Below, one piece after another: positions 53,261-61,123 of a DNA stretch of 64,000 nt. Source of the stretch: Bradyrhizobium nivariense (GTDB taxonomy: Bacteria > Pseudomonadota > Alphaproteobacteria > Rhizobiales > Xanthobacteraceae). The position numbers and the translations under genes were made by a program. The notes under the pieces were generated by a model. That model worked only from the letters and a program-made list of their open reading frames with translations, had not been told where the DNA came from and did no database searches. The stretch is from the NCBI RefSeq assembly GCF_029846715.1, contig NZ_JARVWW010000005.1, positions 62,001-126,000 on the forward strand, given 5' to 3'. Positions within the stretch are counted from its first letter, which is position 1; every line of letters starts with the position of its first letter.

Positions 53261-53380
53261 CATGGTTCGAGACGCCCGCTTTGGCGGGCTCCTCACCATG
53301 AGGATCTGGTGTCTCGCCGCGAAACGCGACCTCATCCTGAGGGCCCGCCGTGAGGCGGGCGTCTCGAAGGATGGCCGCAG
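53261..53380. repeat. Long inverted intergenic repeat
   Basis: TTCGAGACGCCCGC (53266-53279) and GCGGGCGTCTCGAA (53355-53368) are perfect inverted arms around a ~75-base loop that itself has complementary segments (CCTCA/TGAGG). A typical genus-specific intergenic repeat. The rest of the 289-base gap (53179-53467) contains no gene I can support. Confidence 0.6.
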
Positions 53381-53467
53381 GCGAGCTTCCCGCCACGCTT
53401 TTCTTCATATGCGATAGCCCCGCCCTGGAGGAGAGGGCGAAGCGGGAGCTCGCTGCGAGTGCTGCGG

Positions 53468-54199
53468 CTAGTTAAACGCCATCCCGCCGCTCAGCGCGAT
53501 CGTCTGTCCGGTCATGTAGGCGTTGTCGACCAGCAGCATCACCGCCTTCGCGACTTCTTCCGCCGTGCCGAAGCGGCCGAGCGGGATGCGGCTGACGAGC
53601 TGTGGCTGCCCACTCATCATGTCGGTCTCGATCAGCGACGGCGCCACCGCGTTGACGGTGATGCCCTCCTTGACCAGCCGCGCCGCATAACCGCGCGTGA
53701 GGCCCTCCAGGCCGGCCTTGGACGCGTTGTAGTGCGGCCCGATCGAGCCGGCGCCGCGCGCGGCACCGGAGGAGATGTTGACGATGCGGCCCCATTTCCG
53801 CGTGCGCATGGCCGGCAGCACCGCCTGCGTGCACAGGAAGACGGATTTCAGGTTGACCAGGATGGTGCGGTCGAAATCGTCTTCGGTGAGATCGTCGATG
53901 CCGCGTGTGATGGCGATGCCGGCATTGTTGACGAGGATGTCGATGGGCCCGAGCCCGGCCGCGACGCGCTCGACCATCGCGGTCACGGCCTCGCGCTGCG
54001 ATACGTCCGCAGCAACGGCGATGGCGCGGCCGCCGCGCTCGCCGATGTCCTCCGCCAGTTGCTCGGCCTGCCCGATCCGCTCGCGGCAGTTAATCGCCAC
54101 GGCCGCGCCGGCCTCGGCCAGCGCGCGGCAGATCGCGGCCCCAATCCCGCGCGAGCCGCCGGTGACGAGCGCCGTGCGTCCCTTGAGATCATTGACCAT
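53468..54199 (-). CDS. Short-chain dehydrogenase/reductase (FabG-like)
   Basis: A 243-residue SDR from the ATG at 54199 (AAGGAGA upstream). Cofactor motif TGGSRGIGAAICRALAE, then NNAGIA, and the catalytic Ser-Tyr-Lys in NISSGAARGAGSIGPHYNAS with K two residues later. NAVAPSLIETDM and the closing MTGQTIALSGGM are typical of FabG-like 3-oxoacyl reductases. It is divergent from the polycysteine leader/SsuA unit. The substrate cannot be inferred; the NADP-preferring Arg after GGS suggests NADPH use. Confidence 0.9.
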   Translation of the reverse strand: MVNDLKGRTALVTGGSRGIGAAICRALAEAGAAVAINCRERIGQAEQLAEDIGERGGRAIAVAADVSQREAVTAMVERVAAGLGPIDILVNNAGIAITRGIDDLTEDDFDRTILVNLKSVFLCTQAVLPAMRTRKWGRIVNISSGAARGAGSIGPHYNASKAGLEGLTRGYAARLVKEGITVNAVAPSLIETDMMSGQPQLVSRIPLGRFGTAEEVAKAVMLLVDNAYMTGQTIALSGGMAFN

Positions 54200-54452
54200 G
54201 CCCGTCTCCTTTACTTGTTCCATGTTTGATCGGACGGTACCACGCCGGTCGCGCGCCTGCGTTGAACTCATCGCGAGATGAATTCGTTTGCCTGCGCTCG
54301 TGCCGGAAGCAGTGCTGATGCGCGCTCGTGGCAATTATGGATAGCCATTTCATTGACCGATCGGCCCAAACGCTCGATATTTCCAGGATCGAAACTGCTC
54401 TCCGAGCCGAAGCCGCGATATGAAAACCGATCACCAGCGTAATCTTGACGAC
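54200..54452. other. Divergent promoter region
   Basis: About 250 bases between the SDR and the polycysteine leader ORF. I see no convincing -35/-10 pair or strong palindrome. CATGCATGCGTGCATG at 54452-54467 spans the leader start and is a near-palindrome. Confidence 0.35.
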
Positions 54453-54515
54453 ATGCATGCGTGCATGACGCGGCGCTGTTTCTCGGCGGCAACCGGCGCC
54501 TGTTGTTGCTGCTGA
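54453..54515 (+). CDS. Polycysteine leader peptide (20 residues)
   Basis: ATG at 54453, or in-frame ATG at 54465, encodes MHACMTRRCFSAATGACCCC and a stop at 54513-54515. Six of the twenty residues are Cys, the last four in a row. Such uORFs with terminal Cys runs are known regulators of sulfur genes in mycobacteria, where cysteine shortage stalls ribosomes on them. Here the leader precedes the small ORF at 54588 and the SsuA-like gene at 54828, a sulfur-uptake setting. It was selected by codon content, not length; translation is unproven and no strong ribosome-binding site is visible. Confidence 0.55.
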   Translation: MHACMTRRCFSAATGACCCC

Positions 54516-54587
54516 CCGCCACCTCACAGCAACCTCACCCAGCAAATCCCAAGACAGGAACGCCGAGACCCCGGCGAACGAGCAGTC

Positions 54588-54809
54588 ATGTCCCAAACTC
54601 AATCGAACGCCTACATCATCGAAATCCACGACCGCGCCGCCGGCATCGTTACGCGAGACGCGGGCGGCTTTCGCTTCTTCTCCTCCGAGCGGCTGTTTGA
54701 CAGCCTCGAAGGCCGGCAGTTCCGGTCCGCGCGCGAGGCCGAGAGAGCCGCCCGCGCGGTGTTCTCCGAGCGGAGCCGGCGCGCAAATTCTCCACTCTTC
54801 GCCAACTGA
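54588..54809 (+). CDS. Small conserved-looking protein (73 residues)
   Basis: It begins MSQTQSNAYIIEIHDRAAGI, then VTRDAGGFRFFSSERLFDSL and EGRQFRSAREAERAARAVFS. A compact alpha/beta protein with a strand-rich start and a charged helix. It lies 72 bases after the polycysteine leader and 18 bases before the SsuA-like gene, so it is probably in the same transcript. I recognise the style from small Bradyrhizobium proteins but no function. It has no Cys, unlike the leader. Confidence 0.65.
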   Translation: MSQTQSNAYIIEIHDRAAGIVTRDAGGFRFFSSERLFDSLEGRQFRSAREAERAARAVFSERSRRANSPLFAN

Positions 54810-54827
54810 TCCCATCGAAAGGGCCAC

Positions 54828-55784
54828 GTGATGATCAATCGACGACACATTCTCGCGACGACGCTTCTGCTCGCGGCCGCCTTGGCCGCACCGGCGCGCG
54901 CCGAGGACAAGCCGGCGGAAATCCGCATCGGTACGCAGAAGGGCGGCTTCTTCCCGGCGGTGCGCCAGCGGCAGACGCTCGAAAGCGCCTTCAAGCCGCT
55001 TGGCATCGAGGTCAGGTGGATCGACTTCCAGTTCGGTCCGCCGTTGCTGGAAGCCATCAATGTCGGCAGCGTCGATTTCGGCTTCGTCGGCGACACCCCG
55101 CCGATCTTCGCCCAGGCCGGCGGCGCAAGGATACGTTACGTCGCGGCGGTGAAGTCGGAAGGCAACAATCAGGCGATCATCGTTCCGAAGGATTCGCCGA
55201 TCAAATCGCTCGCGGACCTCAAGGGCAAGCGCGTCGCCTTCGGCAAGGGATCGAGCGCGCACAATCTCCTGGTCGCTGCACTGGAGAAGGCCGGTCTGTC
55301 GTGGGCTGATATCACGCCGGCGCCGCTCGCCCCGGCCGATGCCACGGCGGCCTTCGCCAAAGGCTCGGTCGACGCCTGGTCGATCTGGGATCCTTATCTG
55401 GCGCTCGCCGAATTGAAGGAGAATGCTCGGGTTCTCGTCTTCGACAAGGACGTGCACAAGCCGAACGCCTACTACATTGCCAACACCGATTTCGTCGAAA
55501 AGTATCCGGCGCTGGTGGCAAAGCTCAACACGTCCTTCGCCGCCGAAGGCGTGTGGGCGGAGGCGCATCACGAGGAGGTGGCGAAGGCGCAGTCCGAAGC
55601 GACTGGTGTCGACATCGAGGCTGTCCGCCGCTTCGTCAACCGCTCCAGCTACCGCGTGGTGCCGCTGGACGCCGAGGTGGTCAAGAGCCAGCAGGCAGTC
55701 GCCGACCGTTTTGCAAAGCTCGGCCTGATCCCGAAACCGGTGGACGTCTCCAACATCGTCTGGACGTGGACGCCGGGTTCCTGA
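54828..55784 (+). CDS. Aliphatic sulfonate ABC transporter, substrate-binding protein (SsuA-like)
   Basis: A 318-residue periplasmic binding protein with a Sec signal (MMINRRHILATTLLLAAALA, cut after ARAE region). The fold marks are IRIGTQKGGFFPAVRQRQTL, WIDFQFGPPLLEAINVGSVD, FGFVGDTPPIFAQAGG, SLADLKGKRVAFGKGSSAHN and AFAKGSVDAWSIWDPYLALA, all typical of SsuA/TauA-type sulfonate binders. No ssuB ATPase, ssuC permease or ssuD monooxygenase is adjacent, so it must use a transporter encoded elsewhere. The upstream cysteine leader suggests sulfur control. Confidence 0.88.
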   Translation: MMINRRHILATTLLLAAALAAPARAEDKPAEIRIGTQKGGFFPAVRQRQTLESAFKPLGIEVRWIDFQFGPPLLEAINVGSVDFGFVGDTPPIFAQAGGARIRYVAAVKSEGNNQAIIVPKDSPIKSLADLKGKRVAFGKGSSAHNLLVAALEKAGLSWADITPAPLAPADATAAFAKGSVDAWSIWDPYLALAELKENARVLVFDKDVHKPNAYYIANTDFVEKYPALVAKLNTSFAAEGVWAEAHHEEVAKAQSEATGVDIEAVRRFVNRSSYRVVPLDAEVVKSQQAVADRFAKLGLIPKPVDVSNIVWTWTPGS

Positions 55785-55796
55785 GCGGAACGAGAC

Positions 55797-56300
55797 TCAA
55801 CTCCGGCGGCGCGCCCTGGTGCGTGCCGCCTTCTTTGCGGCGGCGGAGCGGACCTTGGCGCCCTTGGTGCGGCTCGCCTTGCGCGCGGTGGCCGAACGCG
55901 ACGCGGCGGTTCGCCGGCTCGCGGCACGCTTGGCCTGTTTCGACAGTGCACTACGCGACGCGGTCGAGCGCGGCTCTTTCTTCAAGACCTCTTCGACGGC
56001 CCGCGACACGCGCGGCCGGCGCTTCGGGGTGCGCTTGCCCTGACCGACCTCATGGGCATATTTGGCGCTGCGGCGCGTCGCCTTCTTGACGCGCCCTTTT
56101 CGCGGCGGCGGCAGATCGACGCCGGCACGGCGCGCCTCGGACAGACCGATGGCGATAGCCTGCCGCGGTGAGCGTGCACCATGCTTGCCCTTGCGAATCT
56201 TGTCGATCTCGTCCTTGACGAATTCGCCGGCCTGCGTGCTTGCCGATTTGCCGGCACGCTTGTCTTGTCTGGCTTTGCGAATGACTTCTTGTCTTGGCAT
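55797..56300 (-). CDS. DUF6496-like protein with a histone H1-type basic tail
   Basis: A 167-residue, extremely basic protein. The N-terminal ~70 residues contain GEFVKDEIDKIRKGKHGARS and PRQAIAIGLSEARRAGVDLP, the DUF6496 block. The C-terminal ~100 residues are Lys/Arg/Ala/Ser repeats (RRTAASRSATARKASRTKGA and similar), like histone H1 or the tails of bacterial HU and AlgP/Hc1 proteins. It probably binds DNA nonspecifically. It converges with the SsuA-like gene, with 12 bases between the stops. The repeat-rich 3' half makes the exact length slightly uncertain. Confidence 0.75.
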   Translation of the reverse strand: MPRQEVIRKARQDKRAGKSASTQAGEFVKDEIDKIRKGKHGARSPRQAIAIGLSEARRAGVDLPPPRKGRVKKATRRSAKYAHEVGQGKRTPKRRPRVSRAVEEVLKKEPRSTASRSALSKQAKRAASRRTAASRSATARKASRTKGAKVRSAAAKKAARTRARRRS

Positions 56301-56368
56301 AGGTCCGGTTCCCTCTGGATTTCACAGGGATGTCTGACCGCAACGCGCAAGATGGACGATTGATCCTG

Positions 56369-57151
56369 TCAGTTCCCTAGCGCAGCCAGCAGTTCATCGG
56401 GGCGCTCGGCCATGATCATGTGGCCGGCGCCCGGCACCACGACGGTCTTCGCATGCGAGATCGCCGCTGCGAGCGCCTTGCCGGCCTTCACCGGCGTCAT
56501 CATATCCCGCTCGCCGAGGATGAGCGTCGTGGGCACCGTCACGCTCGCGGCTGCTTGAAGCGCATTCGCGTAAGCATTGCACGCGGACAAATCCCTGAAC
56601 AGCACGCCCGGCTCGCAAGTCTTGAGAACGGCCTGGGCGCCGCCATGCATCCACAGGCCCGGTGCGAGGCTGCCGCCGAGCTCGGCGTTGAAGCCGAGGC
56701 CCCAAATCGAGACCATGTCGACGGCGTCCTGGTCGTTGGCCTCGGCCGCCTTCAGCAGATCCGGGCCGACGGTCATGGTCGCGGCCGTGCCGATCAGGCT
56801 CAGTGCGGAGACTTTTTCGGGATGCCGTGCCGCCGTTTCCAGCGAGATCAGCGATCCCATGGAATGGCCGATCAGATGCGCCTTCGCAGCTCCGGCTGCA
56901 TCGAGCAGGGCCGCCGTCCAGTCGGCCATCTCGGCGATGCTGCCAAGCGAAGGTCCGGCCGAGCGGCCGTGACCGGGCATATCAGGCGCCAGCACGCCAA
57001 ATCCGTGATGGGCGAACCAGCGCGTGTGCAGCGCCCAGGTCGAATGATCGAAGCCGGCGCCATGGAGGAAGACGACCGCGGGCAGGGATTTGTCGAAGTC
57101 GCGGCCGCCGGTTGCGACAAACATTTCGGCGCCGTTGACGGAGAGCTTCAT
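56369..57151 (-). CDS. Alpha/beta-fold hydrolase
   Basis: A 260-residue hydrolase. VVFLHGAGFDHSTWALHTRW is the oxyanion-hole HG region, LIGHSMGSLISLETAARHPE carries the nucleophile Ser in G-H-S-M-G, and the Asp (LILGERDMMTPVKAGKAL) and His (VVVPGAGHMIMAERPDELL) complete the triad. Substrate unknown; the size and motifs fit small ester or lactone hydrolases. It follows metY after four bases in the same direction, so the two form an operon. Confidence 0.88.
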   Translation of the reverse strand: MKLSVNGAEMFVATGGRDFDKSLPAVVFLHGAGFDHSTWALHTRWFAHHGFGVLAPDMPGHGRSAGPSLGSIAEMADWTAALLDAAGAAKAHLIGHSMGSLISLETAARHPEKVSALSLIGTAATMTVGPDLLKAAEANDQDAVDMVSIWGLGFNAELGGSLAPGLWMHGGAQAVLKTCEPGVLFRDLSACNAYANALQAAASVTVPTTLILGERDMMTPVKAGKALAAAISHAKTVVVPGAGHMIMAERPDELLAALGN

Positions 57152-57155
57152 GGTG

Positions 57156-58451
57156 TCAGACCTTTTGCGAGATGCGCAGCGCTTGGGTGAGATCGTCGAT
57201 GATGTCGCTTGCGGTCTCGATGCCGACCGACAGCCGCACCAGCTCTTCGCCGATGCCGGAGGCCTTGAGCTGCGCGGCGTCCATCTGCTGGTGCGTGGTC
57301 GAGGCGGGGTGGATCACCAGCGTCTTGGCGTCGCCGACATTGGCGAGATGGCTGATCATGCGCAGCTGCTTGATGAACTTGCGGCCCGCGGGCCGCCCGC
57401 CCTTGATGCCGAAGGAGACGATCGAGCCGGCGCCGCGCGGCAGCAGTGTCTTTGCAAGCTGGTAGTCCGCGTGGTCCTCCAGCGAGGGATGCAGCACCCA
57501 ATCCACGGCCTTGTTGGCTTTCAGCGCTTCCAGCACGAGATGCGTGTTCTGGATGTGGCGGTCCATGCGCACGCCGAGCGTCTCGACGCCCTGCAACAGC
57601 TGGAACGCGTTGGTCGGCGACAGGCAGGCGCCGAAATCGCGCAGGCCTTCGGTGCGCGCGCGCATGATGAAGGCTGCCGTGCCGAACTGCTCGTCGAAGA
57701 CGATGCCGTGATAGCCGCCATAGGGCTCGGTCAGCACGCCGAATTTTCCGGATGAACGCCAATCAAACCGGCCGCCGTCGATGATGGCGCCGCCGATCGC
57801 GATGCCGTGGCCGCCGATCCATTTGGTCGCCGAATGCATGACGAGGTCGGCGCCGAGCTCGATCGGACGGCTGAGATAGGGCGTGGCAAAGGTGTTGTCG
57901 ATCAGCAGCGGGATCTTCGCGTCATGCGCGATCGCAGCGACCTTCGGAATGTCCAGCACCTCGAGCCCGGGATTGCCGATGGTCTCGCCGATCACCAGCT
58001 TCGTGTTCGGCTTGATCGCCGCGCGGAACGCCTCGAGGTCGCGTGGCTTCACAAATGTCGTGGTGATGCCGAAGCGCGGCAGCGTGTGCGCCAGCAGGTT
58101 GATGGTGCCGCCATAGAGCGAGCTCGACGCCACGATATGGTCGCCGGCGTTCAGGAGCGTCGCGATGGCCAGATGCAGCGCCGCCATGCCGCTCGCGGTG
58201 CAGATCGCGCCGACGCCGCCCTCCAGCGCCGCGAGCCGTTCCTCCAGCACGCCGGTGGTCGGATTGGAGATGCGCGTATAGATGTGGCCGGCGCGCTCCA
58301 GATTGAACAGCGCGGCGGCGTGGTCGGAATCCTGGAACACGTAGGACGTGGTCTGATAGATCGGCACCGCGCGGGCGCCGGTCGCGGGGTCCGGATGCTG
58401 GCCCGCATGCAGGCTCAGGGTCTCGAAGGCGGGCGGTTTTGGCGCGGGCAT
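57156..58451 (-). CDS. metY: O-acetylhomoserine aminocarboxypropyltransferase (O-acetylhomoserine sulfhydrylase)
   Basis: A 431-residue PLP enzyme of the Cys/Met gamma family. AVPIYQTTSYVFQDSDHAAA, FNLERAGHIYTRISNPTTGV and LEERLAALEGGVGAICTASG mark the MetY type. The Schiff-base Lys is in MHSATKWIGGHGIAIGG, and VRLSVGIETASDIIDDLTQA is the usual end. It makes homocysteine from O-acetylhomoserine and sulfide, or methionine from methanethiol, so it could use sulfide released by the SBP56-type oxidase. No SAM riboswitch pattern was found in the 80 bases upstream. Confidence 0.92.
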   Translation of the reverse strand: MPAPKPPAFETLSLHAGQHPDPATGARAVPIYQTTSYVFQDSDHAAALFNLERAGHIYTRISNPTTGVLEERLAALEGGVGAICTASGMAALHLAIATLLNAGDHIVASSSLYGGTINLLAHTLPRFGITTTFVKPRDLEAFRAAIKPNTKLVIGETIGNPGLEVLDIPKVAAIAHDAKIPLLIDNTFATPYLSRPIELGADLVMHSATKWIGGHGIAIGGAIIDGGRFDWRSSGKFGVLTEPYGGYHGIVFDEQFGTAAFIMRARTEGLRDFGACLSPTNAFQLLQGVETLGVRMDRHIQNTHLVLEALKANKAVDWVLHPSLEDHADYQLAKTLLPRGAGSIVSFGIKGGRPAGRKFIKQLRMISHLANVGDAKTLVIHPASTTHQQMDAAQLKASGIGEELVRLSVGIETASDIIDDLTQALRISQKV

Positions 58452-58532
58452 GCGTGGCCTCGTTGGTCGGTCGGCGGAGGCGGCTCTTGTGCCACAAAAC
58501 GGCGCGCGACGTCAGCCCATTGACAGCGTCGT

Positions 58533-59333
58533 CTAGCCCCGGATCGCCTGCTCGATGAGGCGCGCCTCCCGCAGCAATATCTCCGCGACCTCCTGCTCGC
58601 GGCGCGGGCCGAGCCTCGTCCGAACGGCGGAGACGGTGATCGCAGCAGCGGGGCGGCCGTCCGGCGTCTTGATCCAGGTCGAAATCGATTTCGTGCCCTG
58701 CACCAGGCCGATCTCCCGCATGTTGTATCCCCGCCGTCTCGCCGCGGTGACCTGGCCCAGCAGCGTCGCGACGTCGGTCCGGTAGGCCTCCAGTCTCGTC
58801 TCGTTGGCCGCGACGATTTTTCGCGCGTCCTGCGCCGGCATCGCGGCGAGGATGGCGACGCCTGCGCTGGAGACGCCGAGCGGCCGGCGCGCGCCGACCT
58901 CGATCGACAGCACCTGGATCGGATAGACCCCGATCCTGCGATCGACGCACAGCGTGTCGTTGCCGGTCCGCACCGTCAGGAACAGCGTGTCGCCGATCTC
59001 GGTCGACGCACGTTGCAGCGACGGATTGGCGGCGATCAGCAGCCGCGACGGCCGGGCCCGTGCGAGCGCGAGCTCCGGCACCTGATTGCCGATCGCGTAG
59101 CGGCCGGTTCGGTCGTGCCGTTCGACGATGCCTTCCTCGATCAGCACGTGGACGATGCGATGCACGGTCGGACGGGTGAGGCCGGTCGCCCGCACCACCT
59201 CGGCCAGCGGCACGCCGTCTTCGCGGCCCGCGGCAAGAATGCGCAGCACCGCGAGCGCGCGCCGGATCGCCTGCGCGCCCTGTCGCGGTTCCGTCATGCG
59301 GCGGGCGGATTTAGCGGAACTTGACTTGTCCAT
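58533..59333 (-). CDS. IclR-family transcriptional regulator
   Basis: A 266-residue regulator from the ATG at 59333. The N-terminal helix-turn-helix is AIRRALAVLRILAAGREDGV, then PLAEVVRATGLTRPTVHRIV and HVLIEEGIVERHDRTGRYAI. The C-terminal effector domain has LFLTVRTGNDTLCVDRRIG, ARRPLGVSSAGVAILAAMPA and GTKSISTWIKTPDGRPAAAI. It is divergent from the TTT catabolic operon at 59494 and probably controls it. Its start codon sits inside a perfect palindrome (59325-59345), a probable autoregulatory site. Confidence 0.9.
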   Translation of the reverse strand: MDKSSSAKSARRMTEPRQGAQAIRRALAVLRILAAGREDGVPLAEVVRATGLTRPTVHRIVHVLIEEGIVERHDRTGRYAIGNQVPELALARARPSRLLIAANPSLQRASTEIGDTLFLTVRTGNDTLCVDRRIGVYPIQVLSIEVGARRPLGVSSAGVAILAAMPAQDARKIVAANETRLEAYRTDVATLLGQVTAARRRGYNMREIGLVQGTKSISTWIKTPDGRPAAAITVSAVRTRLGPRREQEVAEILLREARLIEQAIRG

Positions 59334-59345
59334 AATATGGACAAG
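59325..59345. promoter_or_regulatory. Palindromic IclR operator overlapping the iclR-type start codon
   Basis: CTTGTCCAT (59325-59333), AAT, ATGGACAAG (59337-59345): nine perfect base pairs. The minus-strand ATG of the regulator is within the left arm (59333-59331). Confidence 0.65.
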
Positions 59346-59435
59346 AACGCCACAATTCACTCGACAGGTAAAGCGCGCATCTGGAGATTGCGCTCCGATC
59401 GGGATGCCATAAGCAAAGTCTGGGCATTCGACGTC

Positions 59436-59470
59436 GAATTCGAAGACTTGGAATTCGAAGACTTGGAATT
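59436..59470 (+). repeat. Short tandem repeat in the operon leader
   Basis: GAATTCGAAGACTTG occurs twice in tandem (59436-59450, 59451-59465) and a third partial GAATT follows. It lies 24-58 bases before the TTT gene start, between the IclR palindrome and the ribosome-binding site GGGAGG. Confidence 0.7.
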
Positions 59471-59493
59471 GGAAGCGCCGCCGGGAGGTTAAC

Positions 59494-60459
59494 ATGAGAT
59501 TAATCTGGATTGCCATAGCTGCCGCAGCGGCGATGTTGGCGGGACCGGCGTCGGGCCAGCAATGGCCGGCGCGCAACGTCAAGCTGATCGTGCCCTATCC
59601 GGCCGGCGGCAATGTCGACAGCGCGGCGCGCATCATCGCCGACAAGCTCCAGGAAAAGCTCGGCCAGCCCTTCATCATCGAAAACAAGGCGGGTGCGGGC
59701 GGCATGATCGCGGGCGAGGCCTTCGCGAAATCTGCGCCCGACGGCTACACGCTGTTCGTCGGCGCCAACGGCCCGGTGCTGTTCGCGACCGAGATCAACA
59801 AGCGCGACGCCTACAGCTGGAAGAAGGACTTCCTCCCGATCACGACGATCTCGATGACGCCGCTGGTGCTCGAGGTGCATCCGTCCGTGCAGGCGACGAA
59901 TTTCAAGGAATTCATCGACCTCGCCAAGCGCGAGCCGGGCAAGCTGACCATGGCCTCGCCCGGTCCCGGCACCACCAACCATTTGCTCAGCGAGCTGATG
60001 CAGTCCAGCCTCGACCTGCAATGGGTCACGGCGCACTATCGCGGCAATGCGCCCGCGGTCAACGACCTGCTCGGCGGGCAGGTGCAGTTCGCATTCGACC
60101 AGCTCACGGTCAGCCTGCAGCACATCAAGGCCGGCCTGTTCCGGGCGCTGGCCGTCACCAGTCCGCACCGCCTGAAGTCGCTGCCTGACGTGCCGACCTT
60201 CGCCGAACTCGGCTACAAGGACTTTGACGGCCAGACCTTCACCGGCCTGTTCGCGCCGGCAGGCACGCCGGCGCCTGTTATCGACAAGCTGCACGAGGCG
60301 CTGACCGCGATCCTGAAAGACCCCGCCGTGGTCGACAAGTTCGAGAAGCTCGGCGGAGAAGCCGTCGCGATGACGCCGGACGAGTTCAGGGCCTATCTCG
60401 AGCGCGAGGACGCCAAATGGATTCCGATCGTGCGCAAGGCCAACATCAAGGCGGATTGA
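59494..60459 (+). CDS. Tripartite tricarboxylate transporter substrate-binding protein (Bug family)
   Basis: A 321-residue periplasmic binding protein with a Sec signal (MRLIWIAIAAAAAMLAGPAS). The Bug marks are VKLIVPYPAGGNVDSAARII, IENKAGAGGMIAGEAFAKSA, PDGYTLFVGANGPVLFATEI, KLTMASPGPGTTNHLLSELM and LPDVPTFAELGYKDFDGQTF. It should bind the carboxylated substrate of the operon and pass it to TctAB-type membrane partners, which are not in the window. First gene of the IclR-controlled catabolic operon. Confidence 0.92.
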   Translation: MRLIWIAIAAAAAMLAGPASGQQWPARNVKLIVPYPAGGNVDSAARIIADKLQEKLGQPFIIENKAGAGGMIAGEAFAKSAPDGYTLFVGANGPVLFATEINKRDAYSWKKDFLPITTISMTPLVLEVHPSVQATNFKEFIDLAKREPGKLTMASPGPGTTNHLLSELMQSSLDLQWVTAHYRGNAPAVNDLLGGQVQFAFDQLTVSLQHIKAGLFRALAVTSPHRLKSLPDVPTFAELGYKDFDGQTFTGLFAPAGTPAPVIDKLHEALTAILKDPAVVDKFEKLGGEAVAMTPDEFRAYLEREDAKWIPIVRKANIKAD

Positions 60460-60462
60460 TCG

Positions 60463-61080
60463 ATGCGGATCGACCCCACCGAGCTCGGCGCCGAGCGCAT
60501 CTACCGGCTGATGACCGGCATCGTGGTGCCGCGCCCCATTGCCTGGGTGACGAGCCTGTCGCGCACGGGTGTGCTCAACCTCGCGCCGTTCAGCGCCTTC
60601 ACCTTCGTCTCGCAGAAGCCGCCGATGTTGGCCATCAGCGTTGGCCGCAAGGGCGCCGACTACAAGGACACCGCGCACAACATCCTCGACACCGAGGAAT
60701 ACGTCATCCACATCGCCGATACCCCGCTGATGCAGGCCGTGCACGACAGCTCCGTCGAGCATCCGCCTGAGATCAGCGAGGTCGCCGAGCTTGGGCTCGA
60801 GACGCTTGGCTGCGAGCGCATCAAGGTGCCGCGGCTTAGCATTGCACCCGTCGCGATGGAATGCCGCTTCCGGCAGTGCCTCGAATTCGGCGACGCCCGC
60901 AGCCGGCTGATCGTCGGCGAGGTCGTGATGTTCCACATCCGCGACAGCCTCGTGAACGACGGCAAGGTCGAAACCGCGGCGCTCGACCCGATCGCGCGCA
61001 TCGGCGGGCCGCGTTACGCCCGGCTCGGCGAGATCGTGACGCTGCGCGGCGTGTTCCAGACTCCCAAATCGACCGACTGA
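60463..61080 (+). CDS. Flavin reductase-family protein (DIM6/NTAB type)
   Basis: A 205-residue FMN-binding split-barrel: ERIYRLMTGIVVPRPIAWVT, SRTGVLNLAPFSAFTFVSQK and PPMLAISVGRKGADYKDTAH are characteristic of DIM6/NTAB proteins. It may act as an isomerase/reductase on an aromatic metabolite or supply reduced flavin to a monooxygenase outside the window. It follows the TTT gene by three bases and precedes the FAH gene by 43 bases, so it belongs to the operon. Confidence 0.85.
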   Translation: MRIDPTELGAERIYRLMTGIVVPRPIAWVTSLSRTGVLNLAPFSAFTFVSQKPPMLAISVGRKGADYKDTAHNILDTEEYVIHIADTPLMQAVHDSSVEHPPEISEVAELGLETLGCERIKVPRLSIAPVAMECRFRQCLEFGDARSRLIVGEVVMFHIRDSLVNDGKVETAALDPIARIGGPRYARLGEIVTLRGVFQTPKSTD

Positions 61081-61123
61081 GCGCGCTGACCCGGGCGCAC
61101 CTCAAGACCATTGGAGAACGACA

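Noticed and set aside
58452..58532. Possible SAM-II riboswitch upstream of metY
   Set aside because: The short upstream stretch lacks the conserved SAM-II pseudoknot segments I know; nothing beyond GC-rich sequence.
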